From the NCBI GenBank assembly GCA_023053545.1, contig JAKZAN010000007.1, positions 4,402,001 to 4,466,000 of the forward strand: a stretch of 64,000 nucleotides of DNA, in the 5' to 3' direction. Under the pieces are notes generated by a model. It was given only the letters and a program-made list of their open reading frames with translations, did not search any database and was not told the origin of the DNA. A program made the position numbers and the translations under genes. This DNA is from Lepidurus packardi. Taxonomy: Eukaryota > Arthropoda > Branchiopoda > Notostraca > Triopsidae. Every line of letters starts with the position of its first letter. Positions within the stretch are counted from its first letter, which is position 1. This document shows positions 11,611 to 23,103 of the stretch, in pieces.

Positions 11611-11635
11611 CCAGTCATAGACTGCCACAGCTAAC
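11611..11635. repeat. First copy of palindromic motif, imperfect
   Basis: CCAGTCATAGACTGCCACAG followed by CTAAC is a direct repeat of 11878-11902 with one base changed. The core CAGTC-ATA-GACTG can still form a five-base stem. The outer arm on the left is missing. Confidence 0.75.
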
Positions 11636-11870
11636 AACGTATACCCAACGAATCTTGATCACCACGTAGACGAGATAAACTAGCGAGTGTTGTGGGCCAG
11701 TTTTCTTCTGACAGATTTCGCCGAGCTACTTCTCTTGCCCGGCGGTAAAATTCGCTTATCTCCCTCCCCCAGGTACCACCCCAAAATTCTATAGCCCCTT
11801 ATGGCGAGAACAGAGCTAGGCTCACCATCCCACCCTCCCAAGCACGGACTAAAGTCGGTACGATACTATA

Positions 11871-11899
11871 AGCTGTCCCAGTCATAGACTGGCACAGCT
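11871..11899. repeat. Near-perfect hairpin AGCTGT..CCAGTC-ATA-GACTGG..ACAGCT
   Basis: AGCTGT (11871-11876) pairs with ACAGCT (11894-11899), and CCAGTC (11878-11883) pairs with GACTGG (11887-11892). The loop is ATA and there is a single C-C mismatch. This gives twelve paired positions in 29 bases. It is the second copy of the motif at 11611, about 575-600 bases upstream of the Helentron start codon. It could be a subterminal hairpin of the transposon or an unrelated element. Confidence 0.8.
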
Positions 11900-12189
11900 A
11901 ACAAGCTTCGTGACATTCGGTTCCCTTGATTTTTTACGCATAGTAGGCTACTCTGTGAATTACTAAATCATGAACCTTGGACCAACCTCTTGCAAAAGGA
12001 AACTCGGCAAATTTAATCATTTAATAGTTCGCGGAGTTCGGGGGACGTTTACAAAGAGTCCGCTAGAGTGCAGCGCTATTCTACCGTACCAGCGTTTTCC
12101 AAGCTAGTTTGTGATTAAGCAAAATTTTGTGACAACTGTGGACAAAATTTAGGATTTATCTGTGTCAATTGAACAAATACTAAGGGAAA

Positions 12190-12732
12190 ATGTCTACACT
12201 AAAAGAAACTAACAATTCGAACATTGCTGCTTCAGCTTATGGAATTAAAGACGCCATGACGTATGGGTAAGTTTAATCCGAACAAGATTGAATGTGCAAC
12301 TAATACAATAGTAATCTTATTATTGGTTTTCCTTTCCAGTTTGGGTTCTAAGAAAGACAACCTTTCACTGAAACATCCAGTTCAAGAAACCATGAAGACT
12401 GTAAGTTGCTGTTTTATCGTATTAAGTCATTAAGAGTACCTTTCACAGCATTGTTTTATTTCGTTTAGGCCGATCACCTTCAGAAGCAGGCTGATTTCAC
12501 AATGTTAAAAAATATCCAAGGAATTCACGCTCCACTTCGTTTGCATATGGAACAGCGAGCTGTTTCCCGCATTGGCCATCTTCCTTTTCTGCCTCGTCAT
12601 AATGCACTGTTGGATGCTCTGACTGGAAATGACCTCAACATTGATTTCGATGACGTTCTCTGCAACCCAGCAGAGTCAGAAGTCATGGGACAGCCTCATG
12701 CCATGATGGAAAAATTACATGGGTTGCTATAG
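12190..12732 (+). CDS. POMP: Proteasome maturation protein (POMP/Ump1)
   Basis: Three exons, 12190-12266, 12340-12400 and 12469-12732, give 133 residues, close to the roughly 140 usual for the family. The start is the ATG at 12190, and both introns (73 and 68 bp) are GT-AG and keep the frame. The protein contains family-typical segments: ASAYGIKDAMTYGL near the N-terminus, HPVQETMKT, MLKNIQGIHAPLRLHMEQ in the middle, and the LPFLPRHNALLDALTGND and FDDVL region near the end. POMP is known to chaperone assembly of the 20S proteasome, recruiting beta subunits to half-proteasomes, and to be the first substrate degraded. The gene converges with Pcf11, and its promoter faces the Helentron. Confidence 0.95.
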
Positions 12733-13493
12733 ACCTAAGATTGCTTGTATGTTGTAAAACTCCCACGGCTAATACATTTTTCGATTCGAAAGTCTGTTTT
12801 TATTCCTTTTCTTAAGGTCTATTTCCAGTAGGTATTTCATACCATGATCTTCCCATGTTTCAAAGCAGAAACTATAACTCTCGAAACATCTAGCGAATCT
12901 GTAATCGCAAGGGATGGAGACATAAAATGGAGCGAGTACATGTCAGTACTCGTACCTCTAGCTCTTGCACACAAATTGCAAGACTTCAATTTTTTCAGCG
13001 TTTGAAAACAGTAGATACACTTAAAAAAACGCTTAGGTCGTACAAAACAAATCCACCATAAATAAGCTGTCCTAAAACCTCCCTTTTCTTCACAAATTAT
13101 TCGCACAGAAACAAGACTCGAAAGAGGATAATTGTATTTTTTTCACAATATTCCATAAGTGCGCTATTCCGTAAGTGCACTTTTCCATAGGTACACTATT
13201 AGAACTGAATGCTTTAAAAGTCAAAGTATGTTTTAATAAGACTGTATTTCACCAACAATACTACAATCGATCCCCACTTCAAAACTGTACTCCGGTCAAT
13301 TTGACCCAAATCGTCATCAACGAAAAAGCACTCTTTTACGTCTTACTAAAGCTAATAGCACTAAATACTATTCTCCCTAGCTAAAGACCTAGAGTCTACT
13401 GCTCATAAACTTCACCACAAAAATAGTCTTGTATTTGTATATACACATCAATTTAACTGAAAAAAAAACAAATCATAAACTTGCCTCATTCAC
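12733..13493. other. Convergent spacer between POMP and Pcf11
   Basis: This stretch holds the 3' regions of two converging genes. No coding signal was found. A threefold 16-bp tandem repeat lies at 13151-13198. Confidence 0.6.
13151..13198. repeat. Three tandem copies of a 16-bp unit
   Basis: The unit TTCCATAAGTGCGCTA at 13151 is followed by TTCCGTAAGTGCACTT at 13167 and TTCCATAGGTACACTA at 13183. The copies differ at a few positions only. Confidence 0.85.
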
Positions 13494-16400
13494 CTACATT
13501 ATGCTACACAACCCGGACAACTCAGTTCCTTTCTTCTCGGGTGGCAAAACGTCAAATTTCCTGCCTCGCAACTTAGGTTTGTTAACCAACATCTCGTCTG
13601 TAATGACAGGTGGTACGAAATCGCGTTCGCATGCTTCGGAAACTTGTTCGGGAGGCACCGGAGTACCAGCTTTGCTCGTCGGAGCCGCAATTTTCTCGGT
13701 CGCAGCCGGAGAAGCTGGTCTCGACAAAGGTTTCTCTGGCGAAGCTGCTCCCACAGGAGGGGCAGGAGAAGAAACTGCAGGTAAGGTAACCGAAACCGCG
13801 GTTTTGTTGAAGGAAAAATTAATACGGATTTTAGTGGGCGCAGTCTGTGATGAGACTTGATTGATTTCCGTTTCCACGTTTCCATCAATAGAGCTCGACA
13901 TTATGTGCGAAGTACTATCGAAGGTTTCCGGAATTACTGGTGTGGCAATCGCAGGTTCTTCCTTCTCCTCGGTTTCAGCTCCAGTCTCCACAGATAGCAG
14001 GTCTCCTTCGTCCATCAGTTTCTCATGCGCCAATTCTTCACTCGGGATCTCACACGAGGCTTCATCGACATCCATACGCTCTTGTTTGATAGCCACGCCT
14101 TCCGAGTCAAAAGTTTGGTCAGGTGTTTCGGTCGGTCCGGGACTCCGAGGCTCTTCTTTGATCCGGAGAAGACTGGGATTAAACCACGCTGGCGGAACAA
14201 TTGGTTCAGGAGCTGCTTCAGCATCAGCGGCTTCTTCGAACGGAGTTACTGCTGCTGTTACCTCTGGCAAGTGCTCATCACGAGACGAAACTAAGTCTGT
14301 TCGCTCTAATGCAACTCCAACCGTAGTTACTTCAAGGCTTGCCTCTCCAGCTTCACTTTGTTTCTTGTTTGATGACTCCTCTTCTTCCGAAGTAATTAAC
14401 TCAGACTCTTTGCTCATATCGGACTCCATTTCGTGTTTTCTTTCGTCTTCTGCGACTTTCTCTTCCGATTCTCCTTCCTCCTTTTTGTTTGGTTCTTCTT
14501 TTGTTTCCTCAGCATCAACCGGTTCCTCTTTCTCCATGAGCTCTTCTTCAGGCTCGGGTTCTTCGTCGTACTCTTGAGTCTTTACAGTCTTTCAAGAGGG
14601 AGAGGAAAACGAATTTAACAAAAGAACGTGTAACCTTAATAACATCAAAAGCTGGCATATTCTGAACAAACTTACGAGATGATCCTGGTGGCAAAGTCGA
14701 TGATAAGTGCCCGTTTCAACCCTGACAGCGTCCTTCAGGTGCCACTCTTCACTTTCTTCATTATAAAACTGCTCCAAAGCTTCATGGCACACTGCACATT
14801 GGTTATCTTCAGTTTTGTCGCCAACCGGAATACTGGCCTGCTCTTCCTTCTCTTCTTCTCGTTCGCCTGGCTGGCTGTCGAAATAACTTTGCCCTACAAT
14901 AACAAACGCAGCCATTAAACCCTTTTAAGAATAAAACCCCTTTTAAAACCTAGAAAACTTGCAAACAAAGCAAAAGTAGAAGAGAAAAGCACTTAACCCT
15001 ACCTTTGTCTTCAACATCTTCTGTTTCTTCAAACAATAACCAATCTGACAACTGGTAGTACCACTTACGACTCTGCGCTTTCTTGGCTGCGTCTCTTTCT
15101 CGTCGGTTTTGCCTAAAATGCCAATCGAGGTGTTGACTATAACGTAGCGTTAACTCCGGAGGAAACCTTAAACCACAGGAACTGCACTGCATACCCAGAT
15201 GCATCAGGTTAATTAGCGCTGGGTTACGCCTAGCGGAAACAAACATAAAACTTTTATATAACTTTCCGTATCTTTTTTTTTAATAACAATTACGTCTTGA
15301 GACCGTCTGTGGTAAAAGTAATTTCTCTGACAGTTTCTTCTTCTTTCTTGGGCTTAATTTTTTTCTTTTCTTCCACTCTGGGCGCGTTAATCTGAGGTAA
15401 CAGCCCACTGGCTGCCAGTTTAGCCAAAAGCTCACCCACATCCGTGATATTGGGAATACTTGGAATGTTGCTTCTATCGGTAGAAGGGGGAGCCCCCCCA
15501 GAGGGTAAATTCTGTACCGGGAGCATGGAAGTGTCTTGGTACTGGTAGCCACCGGCTGCCGGAACTGCGGAAACCGGCGTCGTCATGTTGTTAGCCAGGA
15601 AGTCCAACTGAGTACGCGCATGGCCTGGTAGGAATATATTAGCTTATTCTTTGTACCAAATAGGGCAACTCTAAATTTTTTAAATAAATTTTACTTGGCA
15701 TTTTGTGTGGCTCTTCACGGGCAAAGGGCACATGAGGCAGCCCATCGCCATCCATTCCTATAATGTTAACCAAGCCAGGCTCTACTCCACGGGGCAACGC
15801 TGAAAATCGAACGTAATGTCGCCTACCGTCAACCCACATGGACTCTGGCAATCCTCCAAAATGAACACTATACGGTTTATCATCCACTATTACGGTGCGC
15901 AGCGAGTCCTATTGAAAAACAAAAAGAAATTCACGTAAAAATAATAACAAACAAACTAGGTTAGGGCTGAGACATGAAATTACTGTAAGCATTTATATTT
16001 CATTTATACTCGAAAGACTTTTCTAACTATACGACGAGAATAAAAAATTATTTTATTTATTGTCTTTCATGCTAAAAACTGACCCTGATGGCGATATGTT
16101 AATTACATGTTAGATATAGCTTATTGTGATGACGTTTGTCAAGTGAATATTGATTCTATTAAGCGGAGATTCTAATAAACGAAAATAGGAAATTTACAGC
16201 AGAATGCTACGATTATTCGGCGCATGAACGAACTGGCTTGTTTAAACCAAAGAACAAAACATCGTCTACTTTTTGACGCTTTCCCACGTTTCCTTTACTA
16301 GATTCACTACACCCAATAATTTTGATAGAGATGATTGAGGGATTCCTAACTTAACGACCGCTTGGCTTTATGTCAAATCTTTTAAATTTAACTTATCGTG

Positions 16401-19400
16401 TTTCAATGAGCCACAACTTCTCTTTTACATCTACATCAACTCTTTTCTTGTTCCTCGCCATTTTTATACAACCATACGACTAAAACACAACTAACACTGC
16501 ACCTTTGAAGCCTACTCCGACGCTTAGGTAGGGTTCTCAACAAGATATCCCTTCTAATTTCCCCAGTCAATTAAAGTGCAACTGCTCATTTAATAGACTG
16601 GGGAGTTTAAAGGGGATTTCCCCCTAAGCGTAGTAATAGGCTGGAAATGTCAGGATTTGTCAAAACGGCGAAAAAGCAGTCATTGGTCAATATGCACAGT
16701 CCATGTAGCAATCATTACTATAGTGTCGTTACGGTAACATGTGAAGATTCTTCTGAAATTCATTCTAATATCCAAAAGTGTGATTGTAATAAGCGATTAA
16801 AATGCTAGGAACTTACATCATTTTGAATCGGTCCTTTACAATTTGATTCCATAAAGCGGTTGATTCTAATAACCAGTGATCACAATACGCGATATCTACT
16901 GTAATCTAATTTAGTCTATAATGCTAAAAACTGAAGCTATGAGCGTGATGTTAATTACAAGCCTAACTATCCCGTCCATAATGAAAGTACCGATGATTCG
17001 CATAAGTACTATGATGTAGAACAGACTGGAACTGAAAGCGTTAATTCCATTCGGCCTGCCTTGCCTATGGCGAAACGACGCAAAACTGAATCGAAACCAC
17101 GTAAAAGGTAATACACACAAATATCTGGTACGAATAACTTGGTAAAAGTTTAATTAGTTACTTACTCGGAATCGAAGGGATACCGTTTTACCGCCAATGT
17201 TGACATACTGCGTTTTACCATCGAGGTAGACAGGGATAACATCCCTGGCGTTGACGATCATGTTCACTTTGCCCACAACCAAATCCGCTCGTCTAGCTTC
17301 ACCAATTTTGACGGTCGGCGACGGTCCTGAAAGTCTCAGCGGCACCTGTTTTCCTCCTTCGAGGGTCACTATAATCGGTGGCCCTCCGAAAAGGCACTCG
17401 TACCACTTGCCATCTACAATCACCTCACGTGTGGGCGCCCCTAATTTGACTCGATGGATCATGCCATCATACGTAAATTCCCTGTATCCTTCTCCTAAAC
17501 GACATTCGAATTCCATGCCGTCGAGATAGACGGACCTGGCACCTGGATGAAAAGACAACTCCCGAGGATCTTCGGCGCTCATCAGAATAATAGCCGTATC
17601 CCCATAAAAGCGGATTTCTCGAGGCATGTTATCAATATTAATAGTTTTCATCGGATCTTCTTCAGACATGTCAAAACGACCCTCAAAAGGCCTGGCTTGG
17701 GGAGGCACAATGGGCCCAAATCCACCTCCTGGACTTGGTCCACGCGATTCGAACATGGGACCGCCTACTGCGGGGAAAAAGGGGCGTGGTGGCTGCTGAG
17801 ATCCAGCAGGGGGCAAAGGGGCACGATAACGAGGATCACGTGACGCACCACGACCAATCACAAAAGGGGGAACTGTAGGCATTCGTCCACCATGCATTCC
17901 ACCGCCAACTCCTTCGTCTTCCCAAACTGGACCCGTATGCGATACAGGACCCACCATCTGTGGCATCGGACACGCCATTCGTTCATCCATACCCACTGCA
18001 GCAGAAGTTTTCAAGGAAAATTTTAAATATGAAAAGTTAAAATCAAAAATATGAAACATGAGAATTCCCCAATACATGCAAGTCCATTTTACTATGAATT
18101 TACGCGTTTCTAACCAAATAAGACATACATATTTCAAGAACTTTGAACACATTCGAATTAATTTTTAAACAAAACGCCACAATAAATTGAAATTGAGTTA
18201 AAATTGAAATTCAGCTGATTAAAAACTCGAAGGGAGAACAAAATTACAAAAAATAGAAAATACCACCAGGTGACAGAAATTTACTTACATGGATAGGTTC
18301 CTTGCTTGTCTGACCAATTTTCTTTGTTGGCTCGACCTTCTCTGCGCTGGACTTCGCGAAGCATTTTGGTCTCGTTAACTTCCATAACCTGAAAATACCA
18401 CACAAAGTTGATAACTAAATAAACGTACTGTACATTACAGGAGGGGGGAGAGATTGAAAAACTTTACCTGTTTAATTATGGTACCCAGTTCACCATCATC
18501 CAGCATTCCATTACGGTGTTGTTCTTCCGCTTGGTTTAAGATTATATCCAAATTGGCTGGCGAACCACTGCCATCTTCCACATTGCTTGGCGAACTCCAG
18601 CCCTCTTCTAGGGCGGAAAAGCGAGTTTGGGTTCGGCCACCAAACCCTGGACGACTTCGGCCAGCGGGCAAATTAGGAAGCGAAGCCGCTTCACTTACGG
18701 GACGTGATCGGGGCGGCCAGATGACCCCGGCTGAAGGAGAAACGGAGGCTGGCGGCATGGGCGGCGTTGGCGTAGGTAACGGCTGAGCACTGGATAGTTG
18801 ACGAAGATCGACATCCTCGCTTCCGAAAAGACTGCAAAAGAGAATACAATAGAAAAAACATCCAAAACGAACCAATCTTCCCAGTAAAAAGAGCACAAGA
18901 ACACAACTGTGTAGTCTATTACAAATGATTATAACTTCCAACTTTAAAATCTCTTAATCTCTTAATGTTTAATCTCAAGTCTTGAATATCATAAACGGAA
19001 GTAAGCAATACCAGTCGGTCAACAAGGAAAACCAAAATTCACAACAATCACTATTGTTATTTCGTAACGGTTTTGCAACCATTTTGATAGAGATGATTGA
19101 GGAATTCCTAGCTTAACGGCCGCTTCCCTTAGTGGCAAATCTTTTAAATTTAATTTACATGTTCATGTCATATCTTAACGACAATTCACCCTCTGGTAAT
19201 TTCCCGTCTAGATTACGCTTTGTTTAAGTCCAACTTACTCTTCAAGCAAGTCACTTTTTCGCTTTTTGCTTTCTGACACTCCTTCCTCGCCAGAGATGCG
19301 TCGTTTCGGTGAAGCAGGGGGCAGTCGAAGGTCATGCAGTCTCCCGCCATCATGCCCTATAAATATCGCACAAAAAGTCTCATTAAAAGCCGGCTTAACA

Positions 19401-22400
19401 CTAGTCATTACAGTCGGACACCAGAACACAAAGTTTTGAAATAAAAATGAGCCATTTAAAGTACAGGATAATTTAAAGAAACCTAAGTCTCTTGAAGTAA
19501 CTAACCCATTAGAATAGATTCCAATTCACGGTAGTTGTCATCAACGGACGGTTCTATCTCGCCGCCGGTAATATGGGAGGTTCCGTCTTTGGAATTCTTC
19601 CGCGGCTTGCTCTCTTTGTCGGCCGCTTCATCTCCGTTTTTGCGCCCATACCGTAAATCTTCCTTGCCTGCTGTAACGTAAAAAAGACCAGCGTTAAGCG
19701 ACACATGTCTCCTACCCTCACCTAAACTGTGCAATCGTGGATCTCTGCTGCTGAATTCCATGCTACCACTACCACGGCCCCGTCCGCCCATCGTCGCCGC
19801 AGTCGGACTGGAAGCCATAGCTGGTGCAACACCAGCGGATGTCAACTTGGGAATTCGTGGCAGATCCTTGACTGAGGGCAGTGGAGGACGCATCACATGA
19901 CCGACATGCAAATCAGGACGCAGATAAGGGGCACAAATCTCAACACTCGAGCTGGGTGGTGGTACCATTATCATCACATCCATCATGTCAATACGGTCTT
20001 CTTGTGAACAAGGGGTTGAAACTAGAGTATCCTTGCCTGTTTTGGAATGCACGCGCGTGATATCTCTCTCCATTTTGCTGCGATCCTCATCGGTGGCACT
20101 GGTGGAGTCCTTCCGTTCCCGCTTCCGATGGTCCCTGCCGTCCCGTTCCCGCTTCTTCGTCCCGTCCTTATCTTTCTCACGATCCCGGTCACGATCTCGA
20201 CCACCACCACGGTGGCCAGACCTGTCCCTATCCCTCTTAATACTACTACTACTACTGCTAGTACGATCTTTTTCCCTGGAACTACCCCTATCTCGAGTAT
20301 CTCGCTTTTTAGTATTATTTTTCAAGTGAGACTCTGATTTATTTGATTTTGACGTAGCTGAAGGCGGAGTAGTGTTACTGTTGATGCTCGCCTCGGCACT
20401 TTTCACATCGATAGCCACATTTGGCAGAACCTGAGAACGACCAAAAAGCAGCGTTTCCTGCTGAGACAATAATTCCTGTCTGCTGTGCAGTTCTTGTTTT
20501 AAGTCAGTTGGAGAGACGGGTTCGAGGCCGTTCTGGTACCCTAAACGTGAATCACCGCGAGTTAGACTCGAACTCGGATCAAATGGGGTCACGGGAGAGG
20601 ATACTGGATGCTTTAAAGAGTCAGGTATGGGTGCGGAAACAATTCGGGTCACGTTTGGCATACAGGGCAAATTCTCCACTACCTATGAGTGCAAGAAAAA
20701 CATAAATAAATACGCAACTTTCGTTTGGTGCATTTCAAGATTTGAAATGTAAAATTTTTCGAAAAGAACGTGGTCACTCACCCCGGTAGATTTGGTAGCT
20801 TCCATCTTTTGAGTTAAACTGTCCGTCTCAGCCGTCAGTTTCTGGATCGCTAGAATAGATGCGGCCAGTTGCTCTTCCACATTCGCCGTAGCTGCAGAAG
20901 CCGGCACGCCAATGGGAGCTCCAGCCCCTGGTCCCGTCAACAGCTGTTCTGCCGCTAACTGTGAATTTTTTCAAGTAAGTCATTACTAATCCTGCAAAAA
21001 ATTCAGGCCAAATGCGAGTTCAAGTCCCAGGTAATACGCTAGTGACTGGTTTCAAACGGCATTCACAAAATGGCAAACAATCGTTTAAAATTAATTTTTT
21101 TTTAAAATAATTTAAATTTAAAATCCCTTGAATTTACTTAACATTTAAGAAAGTTGACTACTGAGGAAGCTGAACTATCAAAACATAGAACTAGACCGGG
21201 TTTCAAGCTTTTCTAGTTTGATACACTTGGAACGTGAAATTTCGGATCGTTTTTAACTCTAAACGAAAGGCCTTACCCTTAAGGCTAATTCTCTTTGCCT
21301 CTGTTCCAAACGAGCTTTGACTTGCAGCAATTCCAGCTCGACTTTCTTTTGTTCCAATTCCAGGAGTTCCTTCTGCTTGTTTAGTAGGTGTTCTCGCATT
21401 TCAACTTCAGTGATCTCCGGGGCAGCGGCTGACATGGTAGGCGGTATCGATACCTCGGGTGGTTGAGCTGTTCCCGGGCCAGTAACATGCTTTACTGCCG
21501 GGAGGGGCTCTTTCTGTGGATTAGCAACAGGCGCATGAGGTGCTGACACCTGGTTCGCGTGCTAAAAGAAGAATTTTGCGTGTTAAAAGAAGGATTTTGT
21601 CATGGAAAAAGTCAGAATATTTTAAGCAATTCTTTAATACTTACCGCTGGCAAAAATTTGGGGTTTAAATGAATACTGCTAGGGCATGGCGCAGTGATGG
21701 GCCAAGCCGGGTCGATGGATTTCACTCGCAAATCAATCGCATAAAGCTTCTTGGAGGGAAAGATATCGTTCCAGGTTGATCGAAGTTTAAACATCTGGGC
21801 CCGTGTCGTCTCATCCACCTGAATAGGATACCCATAATGTCTATTTTATGTCTAAACACATATTTGGGCCCAATTTTTATCTCATGAGGTGAAACTAGGA
21901 ATGCTGAGTGAAATTCAAAGAAATGGAGGAAAGGAAGTTTGAAACGATAACGCAAACAAGGATGTGCTCTCGCTCTCGGGGAAGGAAGGGAATTTCTTTC
22001 TTTATTTGTACCAAATAAATGGAAACAGGAAAAGGAAAACAAACACGTTCCAGCGCATCCAATTCTAAACCCCGCCAATTTCAACTGTATTCAATCTTTC
22101 CGGGGGGATTAACACCATCCTGTAAGGTCTAAGAAAGAGTCGAGTAGTTTGAGCACACCCTTTTTTAACTCTTAAGATTATTTTTGACTTAGGAGGCTGC
22201 TGAAAGAAAGTTTTAAGAGAAGAGCTCGATACCTGATGAAATGTAGGTGAAATTTGACTACAAAAACCTTTGTCTACGAATCCTAATGTTGAATACCTTC
22301 TCAAAAACACTGCAGAACGTCGTAACGATGTGTTGTGTGACAAGATTGACGTAATCCTTCCCTATATTCTTCACAATCGAGTCCACCAAGTAGAGGCAAG

Positions 22401-23103
22401 GCAGCTTAAATTCGGGTTTAGCCTGTAAAGTCATTTAACAATTTAGTTATCACTCCTCAGTTCCACAAAACGTGCAGGATTTGTTCCGATGCTGTCCAAC
22501 AACGTTGTTATAATCTTTCCCCTTATTTGGATCTATTCTCCTCCATCATTGATAAAAAAACCTTCAAATTTCAGGTTAAACTCTCCCAAAAATTCAGTCT
22601 AATACACGAATTTTCCTTATAACCCGTTATACCATGAGTAAGCTAGAAACTAGAGACAGAACATCCTAGCAGAATTAAACTTTAAAGTACAACCTATATA
22701 CTTGGTTTTCATGTTAAGACTAATGTTGACAATTACATAAGTGGTTCGAAATAAAATTGGCAAGAAAACTGACAAGCACGCAAATATTCGAAGATCCATG
22801 GGCAAGGCGAACGGATGACGGTTTAGGCCAAGGTTTCCGATTTTTGAAGTTTTCACTTGCTTTTGGATAAAGAACCACAGCCCGGTCTCACTTTCGCTGT
22901 ACCAATGTAGCCTAAAACCATTAAGCTAATGGAACTTCAAATTATTATACCTTCTGAAGATGTTTTTCAATGACTTGGACGATAATCGCGGCGTGGTCAT
23001 AGTTTTCTTCCGCTAGCATCGTTAGCATGTTGATTAACGGTTTGCTATTACAAGTTAAATCCGCCAAAGAAGACGCATATTCTTCCCCTACGTCTTCAGG
23101 CAT
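13494..23103 (-). CDS. Pcf11: Pre-mRNA cleavage complex 2 protein Pcf11
   Basis: Fifteen minus-strand exons: 22951-23103, 22297-22422, 21645-21818, 21277-21561, 20782-20958, 19506-20682, 19239-19356, 18468-18831, 18289-18388, 17166-17995, 15695-15908, 15294-15624, 15003-15229, 14676-14893, 13494-14588. All junctions are GT-AG, the phases agree, and the sum is 5589 nt (1862 residues), in the range of animal Pcf11. The start is the ATG at 23103, giving MPEDVGEEYASSLADLTC. Residues 1 to about 150 form the CTD-interacting domain, with LINMLTMLAEEN and LPCLYLVDSIVKNIGKDYV. A Gln/Glu-rich coiled coil and a charged RD/RE region (exon 6) follow. Exons 13 and 14 each hold a zinc finger (CSSCGLRF with distal His, and CAVCHEAL). 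The tail is acidic. Pcf11 is known to bind the RNA polymerase II CTD and to act in mRNA cleavage and termination. Two introns carry pogo-family insertions. Confidence 0.95.
16069..16107 (+). repeat. Left copy of a 39-bp imperfect direct repeat
   Basis: ATGCTAAAAACTGA followed after 13 bases by TGTTAATTACA. The right copy lies at 16921-16959, and the pogo element sits between them. The last two bases overlap the element end. Confidence 0.75.
16106..16901 (-). mobile_element. Non-autonomous pogo/Tigger-like element in a Pcf11 intron
   Basis: Both ends carry related terminal inverted repeats. Read inward on the minus strand from 16901 the sequence is CAGTAGATATCGCGTATTGT, and from 16106 on the plus strand it is CATGTTAGATATAGCTTATT. 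Both continue into TGTGAT. TA dinucleotides flank the element (16104-16105 and 16902-16903), as expected for Tc1/mariner-pogo insertions. About 16300-16465 on the minus strand resembles the transposase N-terminus seen at 57841, with disruptions. The rest of the transposase is missing, so the element depends on enzyme from elsewhere. An internal imperfect palindrome centred near 16575 contains CCCCAGT and ACTGGGG arms. Confidence 0.85.
16921..16959 (+). repeat. Right copy of a 39-bp imperfect direct repeat
   Basis: ATGCTAAAAACTGA followed after 13 bases by TGTTAATTACA, matching 16069-16107 at both ends with a diverged middle. Confidence 0.75.
19061..19170 (-). mobile_element. Pogo-like transposase fragment in a Pcf11 intron
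   Basis: The minus strand matches the D copy (57841 onward) through AAAGATTTGCCA, GGAAGCGGCCGTTAAG and GGAATTCCTCAATCATCTCT. It encodes the same helix-turn-helix region without a start codon. No terminal repeats are visible. It lies in the intron between Pcf11 exons 7 and 8. Confidence 0.8.

Larger units (their letters stand above)
3329..11899 (-). mobile_element. Helitron2/Helentron rolling-circle transposon (ends approximate)
   Basis: One giant frame combines an HUH Rep nuclease, an SF1 PIF1-type helicase and an EEP endonuclease. In the literature the added endonuclease marks the Helentron/Helitron2 branch. On the upstream side (to the right on the plus strand) the motif CCAGTCATAGACTG occurs twice, at 11611 and 11878, the second inside a strong hairpin. 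These may belong to the subterminal region. Neither terminus is fixed: such elements leave no target-site duplication, and no second copy is present for comparison. The unbroken frame suggests recent insertion or recent activity. Confidence 0.7.
11297..12189. other. Divergent spacer between the Helentron and POMP
   Basis: No coding sequence was found. It contains two copies of a short palindromic motif (11611-11635 and 11871-11899). The last 200 bases should include the POMP promoter and 5' leader. No TATA box stands out in the correct position. Confidence 0.6.
15909..17165. other. Long Pcf11 intron hosting a transposon
   Basis: This 1257-bp intron separates Pcf11 exons 10 and 11, while most Pcf11 introns are 60-400 bp. 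Much of the extra length is a 796-bp pogo-like element at 16106-16901. A 39-bp sequence occurs on both sides of that element, at 16069-16107 and 16921-16959. Confidence 0.85.

Noticed and set aside
13861..14577. Plus-strand 238-codon frame rich in Ser
   Set aside because: It is the antisense shadow of the acidic last Pcf11 exon; Glu codons read backwards give Ser and Phe.
19985..20337. Plus-strand frames opposite Pcf11 exon 6
   Set aside because: Shadows of the RD/RE-rich coding sequence.
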